In this document: piece by piece, positions 21,701 through 33,300 of the stretch | Position numbering within the stretch: the first letter of the stretch is position 1 | Layout: each line of letters opens with the position of its first letter | Source: Tritrichomonas musculus | Lineage: Eukaryota; Parabasalia; Tritrichomonadida; Tritrichomonadidae | Assembly (NCBI GenBank): GCA_039105265.1 | Contig: JAPFFF010000037.1 | Span: 372,001 to 436,000 of the forward strand | DNA length: 64,000 bases | Direction of reading: 5' to 3' | Program-made: the position numbers and the translations under genes | The notes under the pieces: model-generated | Told to the model about the DNA's origin: nothing | Databases searched by the model: none | Seen by the model: the letters and a program-made list of their open reading frames with translations, nothing else

Positions 21701-24700
21701 CGATTAGTATGTTGAATAAACAATCCAATTGAGCCTCCATAAACATCGAATTCATTTAAAGTTATATTTTGAAAAGTTGCATTTTTAATTTCAATTTCTT
21801 CTTGGTTATGAATGATGTAAATGAAAGAAACATTGCTGACTAAAACGTCTTTAAATATGTTGTTACAAATGATTGGATCAGTATCCAAGTTAAGAATGCA
21901 AATAAATTGTTGTTCAATTGATGATGCAACGTTATTTGTGTATTGGATTGTTTTATTGGAATTTTGTGAATCAATGTAAATTGTTCCACTTTTATGAAAA
22001 TTACAATTATCAATGATTACTTCTGATCCTGTTGCTTCAATGACTTTACTTGATATTGTTTCATTTTCAAATGAAATAAAGCAATCAGTCATGTTGATTG
22101 AACAATCTTTGTTGTCCAATTTAATGATCACTTCATTTGATGAATTTCCACAATTAATAAACTTGCATGATTCAAAAGTTACATCAATAACATAACTTGA
22201 ATCAGAAGTAAAAACATTTCCACCTTTTGTTCGACATCTTTGATTCTTAAAAGTGCAATTTTTAATAGTTAATTGACCATTAAATTGACAATAAATTGGC
22301 GCAGGTGGATTTTCTTGTAGTTCATTGAATTCAAAAAGATTGTCAAAGAAAGGAATTTCTTTTTCTAATCTAATTAAAAAGTCAATATTTTCTAACATAT
22401 TAATAAAACTACAACCAGAGATTTGATCAATTAACGAAAGATTAGTTACTTCAATTTGATCATGTAGAATGTAATTAATAAAAACTTTATCGATGTAAGT
22501 TGTGTTTGATTCAGGATATTCAGTTCGAGAAGGATAAGGTGTTTGTGTTGGTGGTGGCGGATCATCTAAATAATAAATACAATATAACATAGCAATTCCA
22601 GTTGATGCAAATGTTATTGAATAACTGCCATATGTTAATTCTTCAGATTCATAAACTAAAACACCATCCTTTCTATCTTGTGAAAATAAAGGTGCGACAC
22701 GATTATCTCCGTTTACATTGATAACCAAATCAGTATGTAAATAATATAAACAACTATAAACCCAAAATTTTGTACATACTAAAGTTGTTCTTGCTGTTCC
22801 TGATGCTTCATTTGTATATTCTCTAATTCCACCGATTCCATCCGATTCTCTCACCCAACTTTTTGTTTTAGCAAGTTGTGTTGAATTTAATCTTTTTGCT
22901 CCAATTCTTGGCCAATAAACAAGTTTGTATAATTCATAAATTTGATCTAATCCTTTCCCTTTAATTTGTATTGTATGCTCTTTATATTCCAAGTCTTCAG
23001 AAGTGTATATTAATACATATTCAAATCGAGATTCATTATATTCATCAACTTCAATTGGTGGACGATCATCAATGATTAAATCAAATTTCTTATGAAATGG
23101 ATCAAAAGTTCCATAAAGTTCAAATCGAACACCTTTGAATGTATATGAAAAATTGGCATCTCCATAAGACCAGCATTTATAACCACACTTGTAAGCTGAT
23201 TCTGCTTCTAAGTCATCAAGATTACATCCAAGATTTTGAAGATTTTCAGCACCAAAATAGGCAATGTTACAATAAACACGACCACTTAAAGTCATCTGTG
23301 TTAAGCCAACAGAAATAGGAACTGGTGTTGGTGTTGGTGTCTGGGTTGGCATTGGTGTAAATGTTGGTGCTGGTGTGAATGTTGGATCTGGTGACTGAGA
23401 AACAGATGGCGTTGGAAATGGAGTGTGAGTTGGATCTGGTGTTGATGTTGGTTCTGGTGACTGAGAAACAGTTGGCGTTGCTTTTGGTGATTGTGAAGCA
23501 GAAATTGATTGTGTTGCAATTGCTGGTTCATCAATGTAATAAATGCATGAAAGCATTATTGTGCTGGCTTGTGGTGGACCGTCTGATGACGTAAAAGTAA
23601 TTGTGTATTCATTAAATGAAATATCCTCTGAATCATACAATAAAGCACCATCAATTCTATATTCTGTATTCACACTGATTTTGGTTGTCTCACTTCCAAC
23701 ATTAATAATCATGCTATGAAACCAGCTCGTTGTTGTTCCAAAAACCCAAATTCTTGAGAATTGAAGAGATGTTGATGCTGAGCCTCCTAAAACGTCGGTG
23801 TATTCTCTAACTCCTCCAATTCCATCAGATTCAGAACGCCAATCTTGTGTTTTTGTTAAATAAGTTGAATTTATACGTTTCGCTTTCAATGATGGCCAGT
23901 ATGTAATTTTGTAAAGTTCATATGTCATGCCTTTGTTCTTGATTTCAATGTGATGTTCTTTGTATTCAAGTTCTTCTGATGAATAAATGACTGAATACGC
24001 TTGTCGTGCGTCTGAATACTCATTGATTTCAATCGCTTCTCCTTCATCAATGATCAAATCAAATGAACCATGTAATGGATCATATGTTCCATAAACTTCG
24101 AATTTCACACCTTTGAATGTATATTCAAAATTGGCCGAACTTGTCCAACAACGAAATCCGCATTGATAAGCTTCTACTGAATCCAAGTTTTCTGTGTTAC
24201 AATTGATGTGATTGGTATTTCCTGGAGTAAATTCAACATCTTCAGGGCTGCAGCTAACACTGCCTGTTACTGTCATTTGTGTCAAACCAACAGAAATAGG
24301 AATTGGTGTTGGAATTGGCGATGCTGTTGGTATTGGCGTTTGTTCAGGTGATGGCGATGGATATGGTGCCAGCGTTTGTGGTGGTGGATCATATAAGCAA
24401 TAGACAGAGTTTATCATAATGATTCCATTTGAAGTTATCGTCAGTGGATAAGTGCCGAATGATAATTCATCTGATTCATACAATAAAACTCCATCAACTC
24501 TATCTGCGGAATAAACACTTACTGACTTCTCTTCATTGTTAAAATTAATATTAGCACTGCCAAACCAGCCAGCTGTTGTTCCATAAATCCAGATCTTTGA
24601 ACATTGAATAGTTTTGGAAGCTGTTGAACTGCTTTGCTCAGTGTATTCTCTAACTCCTCCAATTCCATCTGACTCTAATTTCCATTCCTGTGTCTTTTCT

Positions 24701-26502
24701 AATTGTGTAGAGTTGATTCGCTTCGTTTTCAATGATGGCCAGTATGTAATTTTGTAAAGTTCATATGTCATGCCTTTGTTCTTGATTTCAATGTGATGTT
24801 CTTTGTATTCAAGTTCTTCTGATGAATAAATGACTGAATACGCTTGTCGTGCGTCTGAATGCTCATTGATTTCAATCGCTTCTCCTTCATCAATGATCAA
24901 ATCAAATGAACCATGCAATGGATCATACGTTCCATAAACTTCGAATTTCACACCTTTGAATGTATATTCAAAATTGGCCGAACTTGTCCAACAACGAAAT
25001 CCGCATTGATAAGCTTCTACTGAATCCAAGTTTTCTGTGTTACAATTGAGATTATTAATGTTAGCAATGTCGAATTGGACATCTTCAGGGCTGCATGAAA
25101 CACTGCCCGTCACTGTCATTTGAACAAGGCCAACCGAAATCGGTATCGGCGTTGGAAGTGGCGTCGATGTTGGAAGTGGAGTTAATGAAGGAAGAGGCGT
25201 TGGCTCTGGTGTTGAGGATGGATCAGGCGTCTGTGAAGGATCGGGTGTTGGCGATACTGTTGGTGATGGATCAGGCGTTGATGAAGGAAGAGGCGTTTCT
25301 TGTGGTGTTTCTGGTGGCGTCTGTGTTTGCGGCGGTGGATTATATTCATAATAAACGCAGTAAATTAAAATCGTCCCTTCTGAAGTAATCGACAGCGGAT
25401 AATTCCCAAATGTTATTTCATTAGACTCATACAATAATGCTCCGTCAATTCTTGTATCTGATGCCTCGCTTGCCGTGAATTCTTCTTCGGTAGCAAAGCT
25501 GATCTTCATTGTCGAATGGCCGCTCGCTTTTGATCCGTAAATCCAAACTTTTGAGCCGCTGATTGTTGCTGATGCTGTAGCTCCCGCTTCTTGCGTATAT
25601 TCACGAACTCCGCCAATTCCATCACTTTCTTGAAACCAGGACAATGTTTTTGTTAATTGAGTGGAATTTAATCGTCGCGCTTTCAAACTTGGCCAATATG
25701 AAAGTTTGTAAAGTTCGTAGACTTCGTCGCTACTGAGTCGTATTTTATGGTCGCCGTATTCTAATACTTCCGATGTGTAAATTACTGCGTATTCTTGTCG
25801 ATCTCCATTCTCGTTAATCGGTATCGTTTCGCCTTCGTCAATCTGTAAATTGATTGTTCCATGAGCTGGAGCAAATGTGCCGTAAATTTGAAATTTAACG
25901 CCTTTAAAAGTATATTCAAATGATGTAGAGCCAGAAGTCCAACATCTAAATCCACATTGATAAGCTGCTTCAGTATCTAAATTAGTATAATCACAGCCTT
26001 GATTGTTTGAACTATCTAACGATCCAAGATTACAGTCAATTGATCCTGTATGCTCCATTTGCGCTAAACCAACTGAAATCGGAATTGGCGTTTCTTCTGG
26101 TTCCTCTAATAAATTTTTGTCAAATAGAAGCGCTGATTTGTAAGGAATTGGATCTGGCAAAATAACTTGATAGCCCGGCTCAATATTAATTATCTTATCA
26201 AATAAATTTCCATCTTCTTTTGTAATCACTTTAACGGATTTTGAATTAGCAGTTGTTTTAAGGGTTATTTTTTTATCGGGAAAATGCGCTAAATCGATTT
26301 TAAATTCGAAATTATTTGATGATGAATAAAAAATAAACTCAAATTCTTTGTAATATTTAAATTTTGAAATAAAATTTTCGAATTGTTGATTTGAAGGCGT
26401 TGAAATAAAATTATCTGCTGGACATTGTGAAGAGCATTCATTGTTGCAAATACATATTCTCTTTTGAGCTTGAATTAACGAAAATAAGAGAATAAAGAGC
26501 AT
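18709..26502 (-). CDS. Giant type I surface protein: four lectin-like modules, beta-helix, membrane anchor
   Basis: The ATG at 26502 gives 2597 residues beginning with a signal peptide (MLFILLFSLIQAQ). The upstream extension to 26583 lacks an ATG. Four homologous modules of about 240 residues start near 141, 457, 735 and 1066 at a PISVGL-x-QM motif. Each has two jelly-roll-like halves: FEYTFKGVKFEVYGT..HGSFDLIIDEG, then IWIYGT..DGVLLYESDELSFGTYPLTITS. This resembles galactose-binding-like carbohydrate modules. Pro/Thr/Ser-rich linkers separate them. Residues about 1330-2270 form an Asn-rich region with GGA(I/L/F) turns and many Cys, typical of right-handed beta-helices (Pmp-like repeats common in trichomonads). 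Octapeptide repeats (2275-2410) precede a transmembrane helix (about 2484-2508), a KKKKR stop-transfer and an acidic tail of about 80 residues. A likely adhesin or receptor; ligand unknown. Confidence 0.85.
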   Translation of the reverse strand: MLFILLFSLIQAQKRICICNNECSSQCPADNFISTPSNQQFENFISKFKYYKEFEFIFYSSSNNFEFKIDLAHFPDKKITLKTTANSKSVKVITKEDGNLFDKIINIEPGYQVILPDPIPYKSALLFDKNLLEEPEETPIPISVGLAQMEHTGSIDCNLGSLDSSNNQGCDYTNLDTEAAYQCGFRCWTSGSTSFEYTFKGVKFQIYGTFAPAHGTINLQIDEGETIPINENGDRQEYAVIYTSEVLEYGDHKIRLSSDEVYELYKLSYWPSLKARRLNSTQLTKTLSWFQESDGIGGVREYTQEAGATASATISGSKVWIYGSKASGHSTMKISFATEEEFTASEASDTRIDGALLYESNEITFGNYPLSITSEGTILIYCVYYEYNPPPQTQTPPETPQETPLPSSTPDPSPTVSPTPDPSQTPDPSSTPEPTPLPSLTPLPTSTPLPTPIPISVGLVQMTVTGSVSCSPEDVQFDIANINNLNCNTENLDSVEAYQCGFRCWTSSANFEYTFKGVKFEVYGTYDPLHGSFDLIIDEGEAIEINEHSDARQAYSVIYSSEELEYKEHHIEIKNKGMTYELYKITYWPSLKTKRINSTQLEKTQEWKLESDGIGGVREYTEQSSSTASKTIQCSKIWIYGTTAGWFGSANINFNNEEKSVSVYSADRVDGVLLYESDELSFGTYPLTITSNGIIMINSVYCLYDPPPQTLAPYPSPSPEQTPIPTASPIPTPIPISVGLTQMTVTGSVSCSPEDVEFTPGNTNHINCNTENLDSVEAYQCGFRCWTSSANFEYTFKGVKFEVYGTYDPLHGSFDLIIDEGEAIEINEYSDARQAYSVIYSSEELEYKEHHIEIKNKGMTYELYKITYWPSLKAKRINSTYLTKTQDWRSESDGIGGVREYTDVLGGSASTSLQFSRIWVFGTTTSWFHSMIINVGSETTKISVNTEYRIDGALLYDSEDISFNEYTITFTSSDGPPQASTIMLSCIYYIDEPAIATQSISASQSPKATPTVSQSPEPTSTPDPTHTPFPTPSVSQSPDPTFTPAPTFTPMPTQTPTPTPVPISVGLTQMTLSGRVYCNIAYFGAENLQNLGCNLDDLEAESAYKCGYKCWSYGDANFSYTFKGVRFELYGTFDPFHKKFDLIIDDRPPIEVDEYNESRFEYVLIYTSEDLEYKEHTIQIKGKGLDQIYELYKLVYWPRIGAKRLNSTQLAKTKSWVRESDGIGGIREYTNEASGTARTTLVCTKFWVYSCLYYLHTDLVINVNGDNRVAPLFSQDRKDGVLVYESEELTYGSYSITFASTGIAMLYCIYYLDDPPPPTQTPYPSRTEYPESNTTYIDKVFINYILHDQIEVTNLSLIDQISGCSFINMLENIDFLIRLEKEIPFFDNLFEFNELQENPPAPIYCQFNGQLTIKNCTFKNQRCRTKGGNVFTSDSSYVIDVTFESCKFINCGNSSNEVIIKLDNKDCSINMTDCFISFENETISSKVIEATGSEVIIDNCNFHKSGTIYIDSQNSNKTIQYTNNVASSIEQQFICILNLDTDPIICNNIFKDVLVSNVSFIYIIHNQEEIEIKNATFQNITLNEFDVYGGSIGLFIQHTNRRIMTTLILNQCFFIDNVNNHSNSDPIFSTGGAFQCGYSSTIANISLQIINCEFKRNHCINGKGGALSLNICNDISITNTTFEGNFAAEEGGAIYLWGKVIQDVDPDEYEDPIIFDSLRIETFSLTNCIFIGNQGTEGSCIYIVEENVHLINFVVDSCAMIDNACYSSQKFTIASSSMNVKFTNNNVTFTRASSNKSGSLLLNFTESSEIIDSYFNNCQTLNDSSLQINNIGIQTITTNIDNCTFINCIARKYVVSIPNGISIVHNCSFQFTLSRNACSGLEISSPTRTEIRDCEFESNNNKVLNAGSLHIHNDDGKSPEKVDINGLLFNSCVGSSYRTLSIALTSFNDDQLVIENVCIENISTGSSIYGINVNKNIHFKKWIFRNNVYSNHYGGGYGSYMIPSQHILFDECEWINNYCSDNGGAFGGVITYNDEDGDSLLMLKSVTFNNCVFILNSALGNGGALYLDMTAENSLISITGCTFEVNKAFGDCGAIFVKNKNDLIIENCHFLNNSAIKSLSSIDPTDTLYINGNAFALISNTNFTKGSYLDDQTNYQFTHINDNNQDSSDFNVTITRCMFSIINPSRNQFYAQEAENVGRIFITFSTFTHFVTDRAAALFLDGRHGYTKVLAEKSDFNHLFENLNANIFITDCCFDSNEAIIRSKLSAHDASKQIKQVQENATENQRTGQKENENVSQKENSRTSQKENAKVVENVNAKVVENVNAKVVENVNAKVVENVNAKVVENVNAKVVENVNATVSKIGNATVSKIGNATVSKIGNAKVSKIGNATVSKIGNAKVSKIGNATVGLGVNNSGDVFEDFDFVDEVKNEVSEASVTSGNNTINGECFYPEIVDDLILAISNFEYPSYSPVTSSVPSRKPKSDKTKIILGAAIGAVGLVIVVSAIILIVLLRKKKKRADSQIKRSVDFDEEQGDEMEQETNDSLNSRYDRNFNYFQTQMITQENPLYTHVQQAQMNSSASSDEDTSFEESHWGNEII
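19283..19580 (-). repeat. Two families of in-frame 24-base repeats
   Basis: Within the surface-protein gene, about six units encoding VENVNAKV are followed by about seven encoding SKIGNATV or SKIGNAKV, all exactly 24 bases. The nucleotide copies are almost identical, implying recent slippage or conversion. The array lies between the beta-helix and the membrane anchor, as a length-variable stalk. Confidence 0.9.
23884..24206 (-). repeat. Near-identical tract, copy in module 3
   Basis: A 323-base tract differing from 24727-25049 at only three positions by eye, with one amino-acid change (Tyr versus His in the SDARQ region). The sequence around it in the two modules is much less similar. Confidence 0.9.
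24727..25049 (-). repeat. Near-identical tract, copy in module 2
   Basis: Partner of 23884-24206. The sharp edges, with diverged module sequence on either side, point to gene conversion between modules 2 and 3 rather than a simple recent whole-module duplication. Confidence 0.9.
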
Positions 26503-26532
26503 AAAAAATTTGAATAAAAATGTAAAATTTTT

Positions 26533-26538
26533 TAATGA
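26533..26538 (-). promoter_or_regulatory. Initiator-like element upstream of the surface-protein gene
   Basis: TTTTTCATTA on the minus strand, about 31 bases before the ATG at 26502. It would place transcription start between the rejected upstream extension and the chosen start. Confidence 0.4.
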
Positions 26539-27328
26539 AAAATAGAAATCAAATAAATAAAAAATATATATATTAAAAATCAATTTTTATAAATTTTTAT
26601 GATTAATATATAGTATAAATTAATACTAATTTATAATATTTGAAAATTAAAATATAATTATTAAATAATTAAAAGAATATTTCTATAATAATTAAAAAAA
26701 AAAAAAAGAATTATTTTCAATCCTAAATCAATGTTTTCTATAAAAAACCGTTTTTAAAACTTTTTCTAAAAAAAGTTCTAAATTTTTAAAAAATAAATAG
26801 AAATCTATTTTTTTAAAAAGCATTAATATGTCAATAAATATTTGTACAATAGTTTTTATTCGTAAAAAAACAATTGAAATTAATATACTTTTATATCATT
26901 GTATTAAAGATTTTTCAGCAATATTATTCTAGTTTAATAATTAATATCAATGTTATAATTTAATATTACAAATATTATTATGTGTATTCTTAATAAATAT
27001 ATATATTTCATCTATTTTGAGCGAAGTCTAAATTTAATCTTTATATAATATATTTAACATGAAAATATATGATTTTATTTAAATATTATTAATCATTTGC
27101 TTATCAACAGTAGTGAAAAAAGAATTTTTTTTTCCTATGGTCAATTTATTTGGCCTTTATTAAAATGGTTTATTTTATCAATTGGAATGAATAATAATAA
27201 TAATAATTTTTTTTTTGATTATTGCGTAATTATGTAAAAATAACATGTAATGAAAATTTTAAAAATTTTATATAAAAAAAATCGTTTTCAAAAAAAATTG
27301 TCAAAAATCAACACTCTTTTTTTTATAC
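26539..27328. other. Divergent promoter region between surface-protein and USP genes
   Basis: Very A/T-rich spacer shared by two divergently transcribed giant genes. A TCAACACT motif at 27308-27315, 14 bases before the USP ATG, is a possible initiator. Nothing else recognised. Confidence 0.45.
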
Positions 27329-30300
27329 ATGGAAATTAGCCCATATGATAATTTCGAAAATTGGTCATGTATTTTATTAAGTACTCTTCAATGCTCACAA
27401 GACTATGCGTATTTAATGCCTGATTGTATTGAATTAATATTTTCAATAATTTCTGAAAATCAATTACCAGAACCAATAACAGCTTATACTGACAATTTTT
27501 TAAACAAAATTCTTCCCGAAGCAACAACTTCCCTTTTGCGCATCATGCACGTAAATGAAGATGATATTGACACTTGCATGAGCTTTTTAACAACAATGCT
27601 AACCCTTTGCACCTGGGCAGTACAAAATAACGTTGAGTCATTATATAAACTACCGCCATTAATTTTAGATAAAAATCAATTTTTCTACAGCCAAAAGAAA
27701 GAAACTTGGAAGACGATTGTAGACAATTTTTTATCTTCAGGCGATATGAACTTGGTTTGCGATCTTATGAAGCCTGCCAATCCATTTCCTCCTCTAAACA
27801 TTTATTTATATATCATACAAATAATATCAACATTTTTCAAAGATAAGCTATGCGATAGTATGACTGAGTATGTTGACCAGTTTATTACAGCCTTTGGGAA
27901 CTATCTTCGATCGATCATGGATTTACAAAAAATCAGAAATATTAACAAAACTACTCTTGAAAATATACTAGATGATTTTTATAAAATTTTAGAAGAAAGT
28001 TCATTTGATCATGTTTTAGATCTTTCAGTTTATTTTGAATTTTTAGAATTTTGCTTGAAATCAGAAATAATATTTATTCAACTTTTTATTGTAAGGACTT
28101 TCCACTTTTTTTTAATATATGCTAAAGATGAAGTCATCATTCAATTTAAAGAATGGTGTGATTCCAAAAACTTCATTGAATTTCTCATATCTAAAGATTT
28201 CAATGAAGAAGTGATAAAACAGTTAGTTTTAGTTTTTGTAAACCTTGCTAATAAGAACCTATTGGATACAAATACTTTGTACATCCTCTGGAACAGGACC
28301 CTCCATGTCCACACGTCCCAAAGAAGCAGCTACATAAATTTGATATCAAAAGTTTTGCGGAATTTAAAGTCATACGAAGCAAAGCGTTACTTGGCAATAA
28401 TAATGATGAATGGAAACAACGAAATAAGCCAAGCTGACATTGACAAGTACAACGAAGTCATCAATGAAAAAGAACAGAGCGTCGGTAACAATGAAAATGA
28501 CTCAAGTGCAGAACTGATCAGATTAGACGATAGAAATAGTGAAAGCAAACTTAACGACGACAATGAAGAAGCGAACAATTACGATGAAAAAGTCTTCACT
28601 GATTACCTAAACGAAATTATGCATGATGAACAAGCAGAAATTGAATCCAAATATATAAATAATAACAATAATAATAATGATGTCTTTAATAAGGATGAAA
28701 GTAATAATAATGGAAATGATTTATGTGAAGCTGATGCTAAAAAGTTGATTGAAAATAATGTTATTAATAAAATTGGCAACAATAATGATGATAATGATGA
28801 AAATTTGTTTGTTCCGATTTCTGAAAATGAAGACAATAATAACAATCAAAAAGTTACTGAATTTGTTCCGACCAAAAAGTCAAGTAGTGTTAAATTCAAC
28901 AACGATGAAAATGTGAACAATAATAACAACAGCATTTATAACAAGTCAAACAGCGACGATACCTACAAGACAGGCATTTGTCACAACACGAGAATTTGGC
29001 AATATGATGATTTCATTTCTATTGAAAAGTATCGCCAAATCAGCCACAGTTTGAGTTGCTACAGTCCATCAGATTTCCAGCTAACCAATGAAGTTCTTCA
29101 GCTTCTTCTTGCATGCTTAAATTTTGCCAAATGTAAAGTTTCGTATTTCATTGTGTCAATTTTATTTGAATTTTCAAAGAACGATGAAAAAGTTGCCAAT
29201 GAATTCAAAAAGTCGATCAGTCGACGTTTGTACTTTCGAGTTGATCTCTTTTTGTTTTATAAATGCTTTGAATTGATTGAGAATAGCGAAGATCATCAAG
29301 TAGCATCGATTCTTCTTCCAAAGCTTGTCAAAATAATTGGCCATAATATTGACCTTGGTGTTGATTTTGAGAGGCAACTATTTCGAACACTTCCATTTGA
29401 TCGGACTTTGATTTTTTCGATTATTTCTGATTATTACCAATCGAATTCAAAGCAGATTCCGTTTGAAAAGATCATCAAAATTTACGACGAGAATCATGAA
29501 TTCGATGATGAATTCTGGCTTTTCATGCAATCGTTACTTGACACGAATGGTATAAATGCAACTGATGATGATGGCTTTAATCAGCTTAAAGAATGCATTG
29601 ATAAATATGACTTTAAAAAGGCGACAAGAACTTTTGTTTACTTCTTAAAATCTTATTATTTCATCATCAACTTGTATGAAAATCGAATGAAAACGAAAGA
29701 TTTTTATAAACAAACAGTTAAAGGACCTGTCATATTTAAAAGGTCAAAATTACCACCAATTGGCCTTGATCAATTCTTTAAACTTTTGGAATTGGCTGAA
29801 AATGATGAAGTTGCTTCTATTGCAATTAATATTATTTTGCTTTTCACTACTTCTTATGAATCGTTTGAATATGACGATCCAATTGAAATTATCAACACAA
29901 TAATTTTACCAAAAATAAAATCATTAAATATGAATGATTCAAATTTAATTAAACGTTATTTAAAGGTTCTTTTTGAAATCTCTAGACAAACCGAAATAAG
30001 TCTTGATTTGTCTGATTTTGGTTTTCCAAAACATTCAATTTACAGAGATGAAATTATCATCCTTCAAATTGATGGATTAGATATTCATCAAAATTTGATC
30101 TGTTGTAAGAATGACACTTTTTCATCTGTTCAAAGAAGATTAATTGAACTTTATCCTTTCTTGAATGATATTCATTTGTACTTCAAGCACAATAGAACAT
30201 ATATTCATGATGAAAATCATCCTTTATATTATTATGATTTTGAGAGCAACCATCCTGAAATTGAAGTGAGTAATTTTCAATCAGATGTCATTGGAAAGAA

Positions 30301-33300
30301 TGTTGATAGATGTAAGAAACTTGCTCCAAATTGTCCTTCTTTATTCTTAACTGATCAGCATTTCCAAGACTTGTTGTTATCGTTTATTAACGATCAAAAT
30401 TTGAATGAAATTGTGAACAAATTTTTGAATTTTTTGCCAAATGATCCAAAAACTATTGAATTGGCAAAAGAAAATGACATGTTTTTATCATTGTTGCTTG
30501 GAAATGATGATTCTAATGTCTTTCAATATTATCTTCAAGTTTTGATTTCAATATTGAAGATAACCGACGATCAAACCGTCATTTGTCAATACAAAAATAT
30601 TGATTTTTATTCATTTTTGTGTCAAATTATTGACGCTCATTTTAACTGTCTTTATGAAATTATTTCACTTTTTGATTGTCTTTTTGGTCCTGATTTGAAG
30701 GACGTTGTTGAAAAAGTATTCATTGTTGTTTGTAAAGTTCTATCGTCCTCTGAAATTGCCTTATTGAATCACTCTTTAAGTGAAACAAAAGTTGTTGCTT
30801 CTCATCTGTTTCATTCGATTCTGTCGAGTTTTCCAGACATCGATGTTCTTGCGAATGATCCTTCACTATTCGAGTCAATTGTGACAAATGCGACTCCAGA
30901 AACGTGGCAACTGATTCGAAATGGTTTGTATGATTTGAATAACATTATACCACTTTTTGATAAGCTAATTGACCATATAGGTCAACTTAAAAATTCATCA
31001 ACTTCGATGCAACATAATTCCAACTATTTTGCCGAATTATTCACTGCATATGTGCCTCGTGTATCCAACGAATGCAATGTCGCTAAGATACTGAACATGT
31101 GCATTGATCTTCTCTCTTCACCAACCGTTTTTGAGCAGTCAAATGACGACGATCAGTCGATCATTTCACTCTGCGAAATGACGTCTTCTATCCTCGACTC
31201 AAACAAAGATATTCAATTCGATAACCTCTCAAATGTCATCTCTAAAACTTTGCCAATGGCGCTGCAGACAGACAACGAGAAGAAGCAGAACGCAATCTAC
31301 AACCTCTGCTTATCGTTGGCCACTCACATTTCAGACGGCAACGATCAAATAAATCAAATAATGAAGTCCCTTTACAGCATTGAAACTGATCGTTGGAACT
31401 ATCGACCAAATAACTTCAGAAAAAGTAGCACTGGATTTTTAGGATTGACGAATCTCGGCGCTACTTGTTATATGAATTCAGTCCTTCAACAACTTTTCTT
31501 CTTTAAACCGTTTCGTGATTCGGTTTTCATTGAAAAAGTTGATTCAAAAAGTGAAGGAGGAGAAGCATTCATTGAATTCCAAAAAATATTTGCACAACTG
31601 TTGATCTCCAAGAAATCATTCGCTGATACTCGGCCGTTTTGTAACACTTGGAAAGGTTGGGGCAAAGCGGTTATTAACGTACGTGAGCAACAAGATGCTG
31701 TTGAATTCCTCAACATGTTTCTCGACCAGCTTCCAGAGTCACTGAAGGAGTCCTACAAAGGAACGTTGATCAACCAAATTGAAGGAATTTCAGAAGATTT
31801 CAAGACCAACAACATCGAGACCTTCTTTGCTTTCTCCCTTGAAATTAAGAACTTTACAACAATTGACGAGTCCTTTGATAATTTCCTTCAGGACGAGCTC
31901 TTCACTGGCGAGAATCAAATCAAGGCAGACACTCTTGATCGAAAGATCGATGCCCGAAAGTACTCACGAATTCAAACCGCTCCACCAGTCTTAATTTTAC
32001 ATCTAAAACGTTTTGAATATGACATTCGTACTTACAACAGAAACAAGATTTATTCTCGTTTCGTCATCCCGCAAGAGATCAACATCCAGAAGCTTCTTGT
32101 CAACAATGAAGAGATGCTCTACGAGCTAAAAGGAGTCGTTCTTCATTTCGGCAATGCGAACGGAGGCCATTACACATCACTCATCAAAATAAATGGCAAA
32201 TTTTACAACTTTAACGATATGAATGTGTCACTTTTTGATGAGAATGATTTTGAAAAGGAAACTTTCGGCGGTAATCAAATGAATGGTTGCGCATATCTAC
32301 TCTTCTACGAGAGAAAGAATAAAGATGAAATTGACAGCAATTACGAGGTTGATAAAGAAAAAGAGACTCTTCTTATCCCTCCTGAAATGAGAAGCGAAAT
32401 TGTGAAAGAAAATGACGAATTCGTCATTTGTCAGAGCGCTTTCACTATGCCAACAATGCACTTCGCTTCATACTGTAACGAAATCCAATTGATGACCGAC
32501 TATTACATCAATATATTCCTCCATTCTGGACTGGGCGAGGAGTCACACGTGATCGTGGAGAGACTGAAGAATTGCATGGCATCAAACTCACAAGAAAAGT
32601 GGTTCGTCAGACACTTGATTCAGATTTTCGCACCGAAAATTACAGACTTCTTCACAAATTGCTCAAATGAAGACATAATGAGCTCCTTCATTGACATCTT
32701 CAGAACAATCATATTTAACTCAGACATAAAACTCCAAATCAGCAGCCAAAGTGAAGACAATCCTGGCTTGAAAAGGGGCAAAGAAGAAGAAAACGAAAAC
32801 GAAAATGATCATAGTGAAGAACATAATGAAAACGAAAACGAAAATATTAATAACAAAGAACGTAATGAAAATGAAAATATTATTAACGAAAAACATAATG
32901 AAAATGATAATATTAATAATGAAGAACATAATGAAAATGATAATATTAATAATGAGGAACATAATGAGGGTAAACTTGAATGTGTAAATGATGTTGTTCA
33001 TGATAAAGAAGTAAGTGATAAAAGTGATGCTGATAAGAATGGCGAGATTAGCATTTTTATTGATAATTCAGAGCTGCTGTTTTTGCTGTTTGAATTTTCA
33101 GACTTGATCATCAAGTACTCGCCTTCCATTGGCCAGTGGCGCCAGTACAAGTGGCTGTTCCAGATTCCCTACATTCTCATCAAGCGCTGCAATCTCGACA
33201 TCATCCAGAGCGGCTCCTACCAAAGGATCAACAGCGAGCATTTGAGCGGCAGTGTCATCAAAGTCTACGACAGATCAGATCCGAGCCGAGAGATCCAAAA

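Noticed and set aside
26503-26583. 27-residue N-terminal extension of the surface protein
   Set aside because: It begins with a non-ATG codon, is hydrophobic A/T-type sequence, and lies upstream of a clean signal peptide and an initiator-like motif.
32720-33001. Minus frame of Ile/Phe repeats opposite the USP gene
   Set aside because: Shadow of the Asn/Glu/His repeat inside the deubiquitinase.
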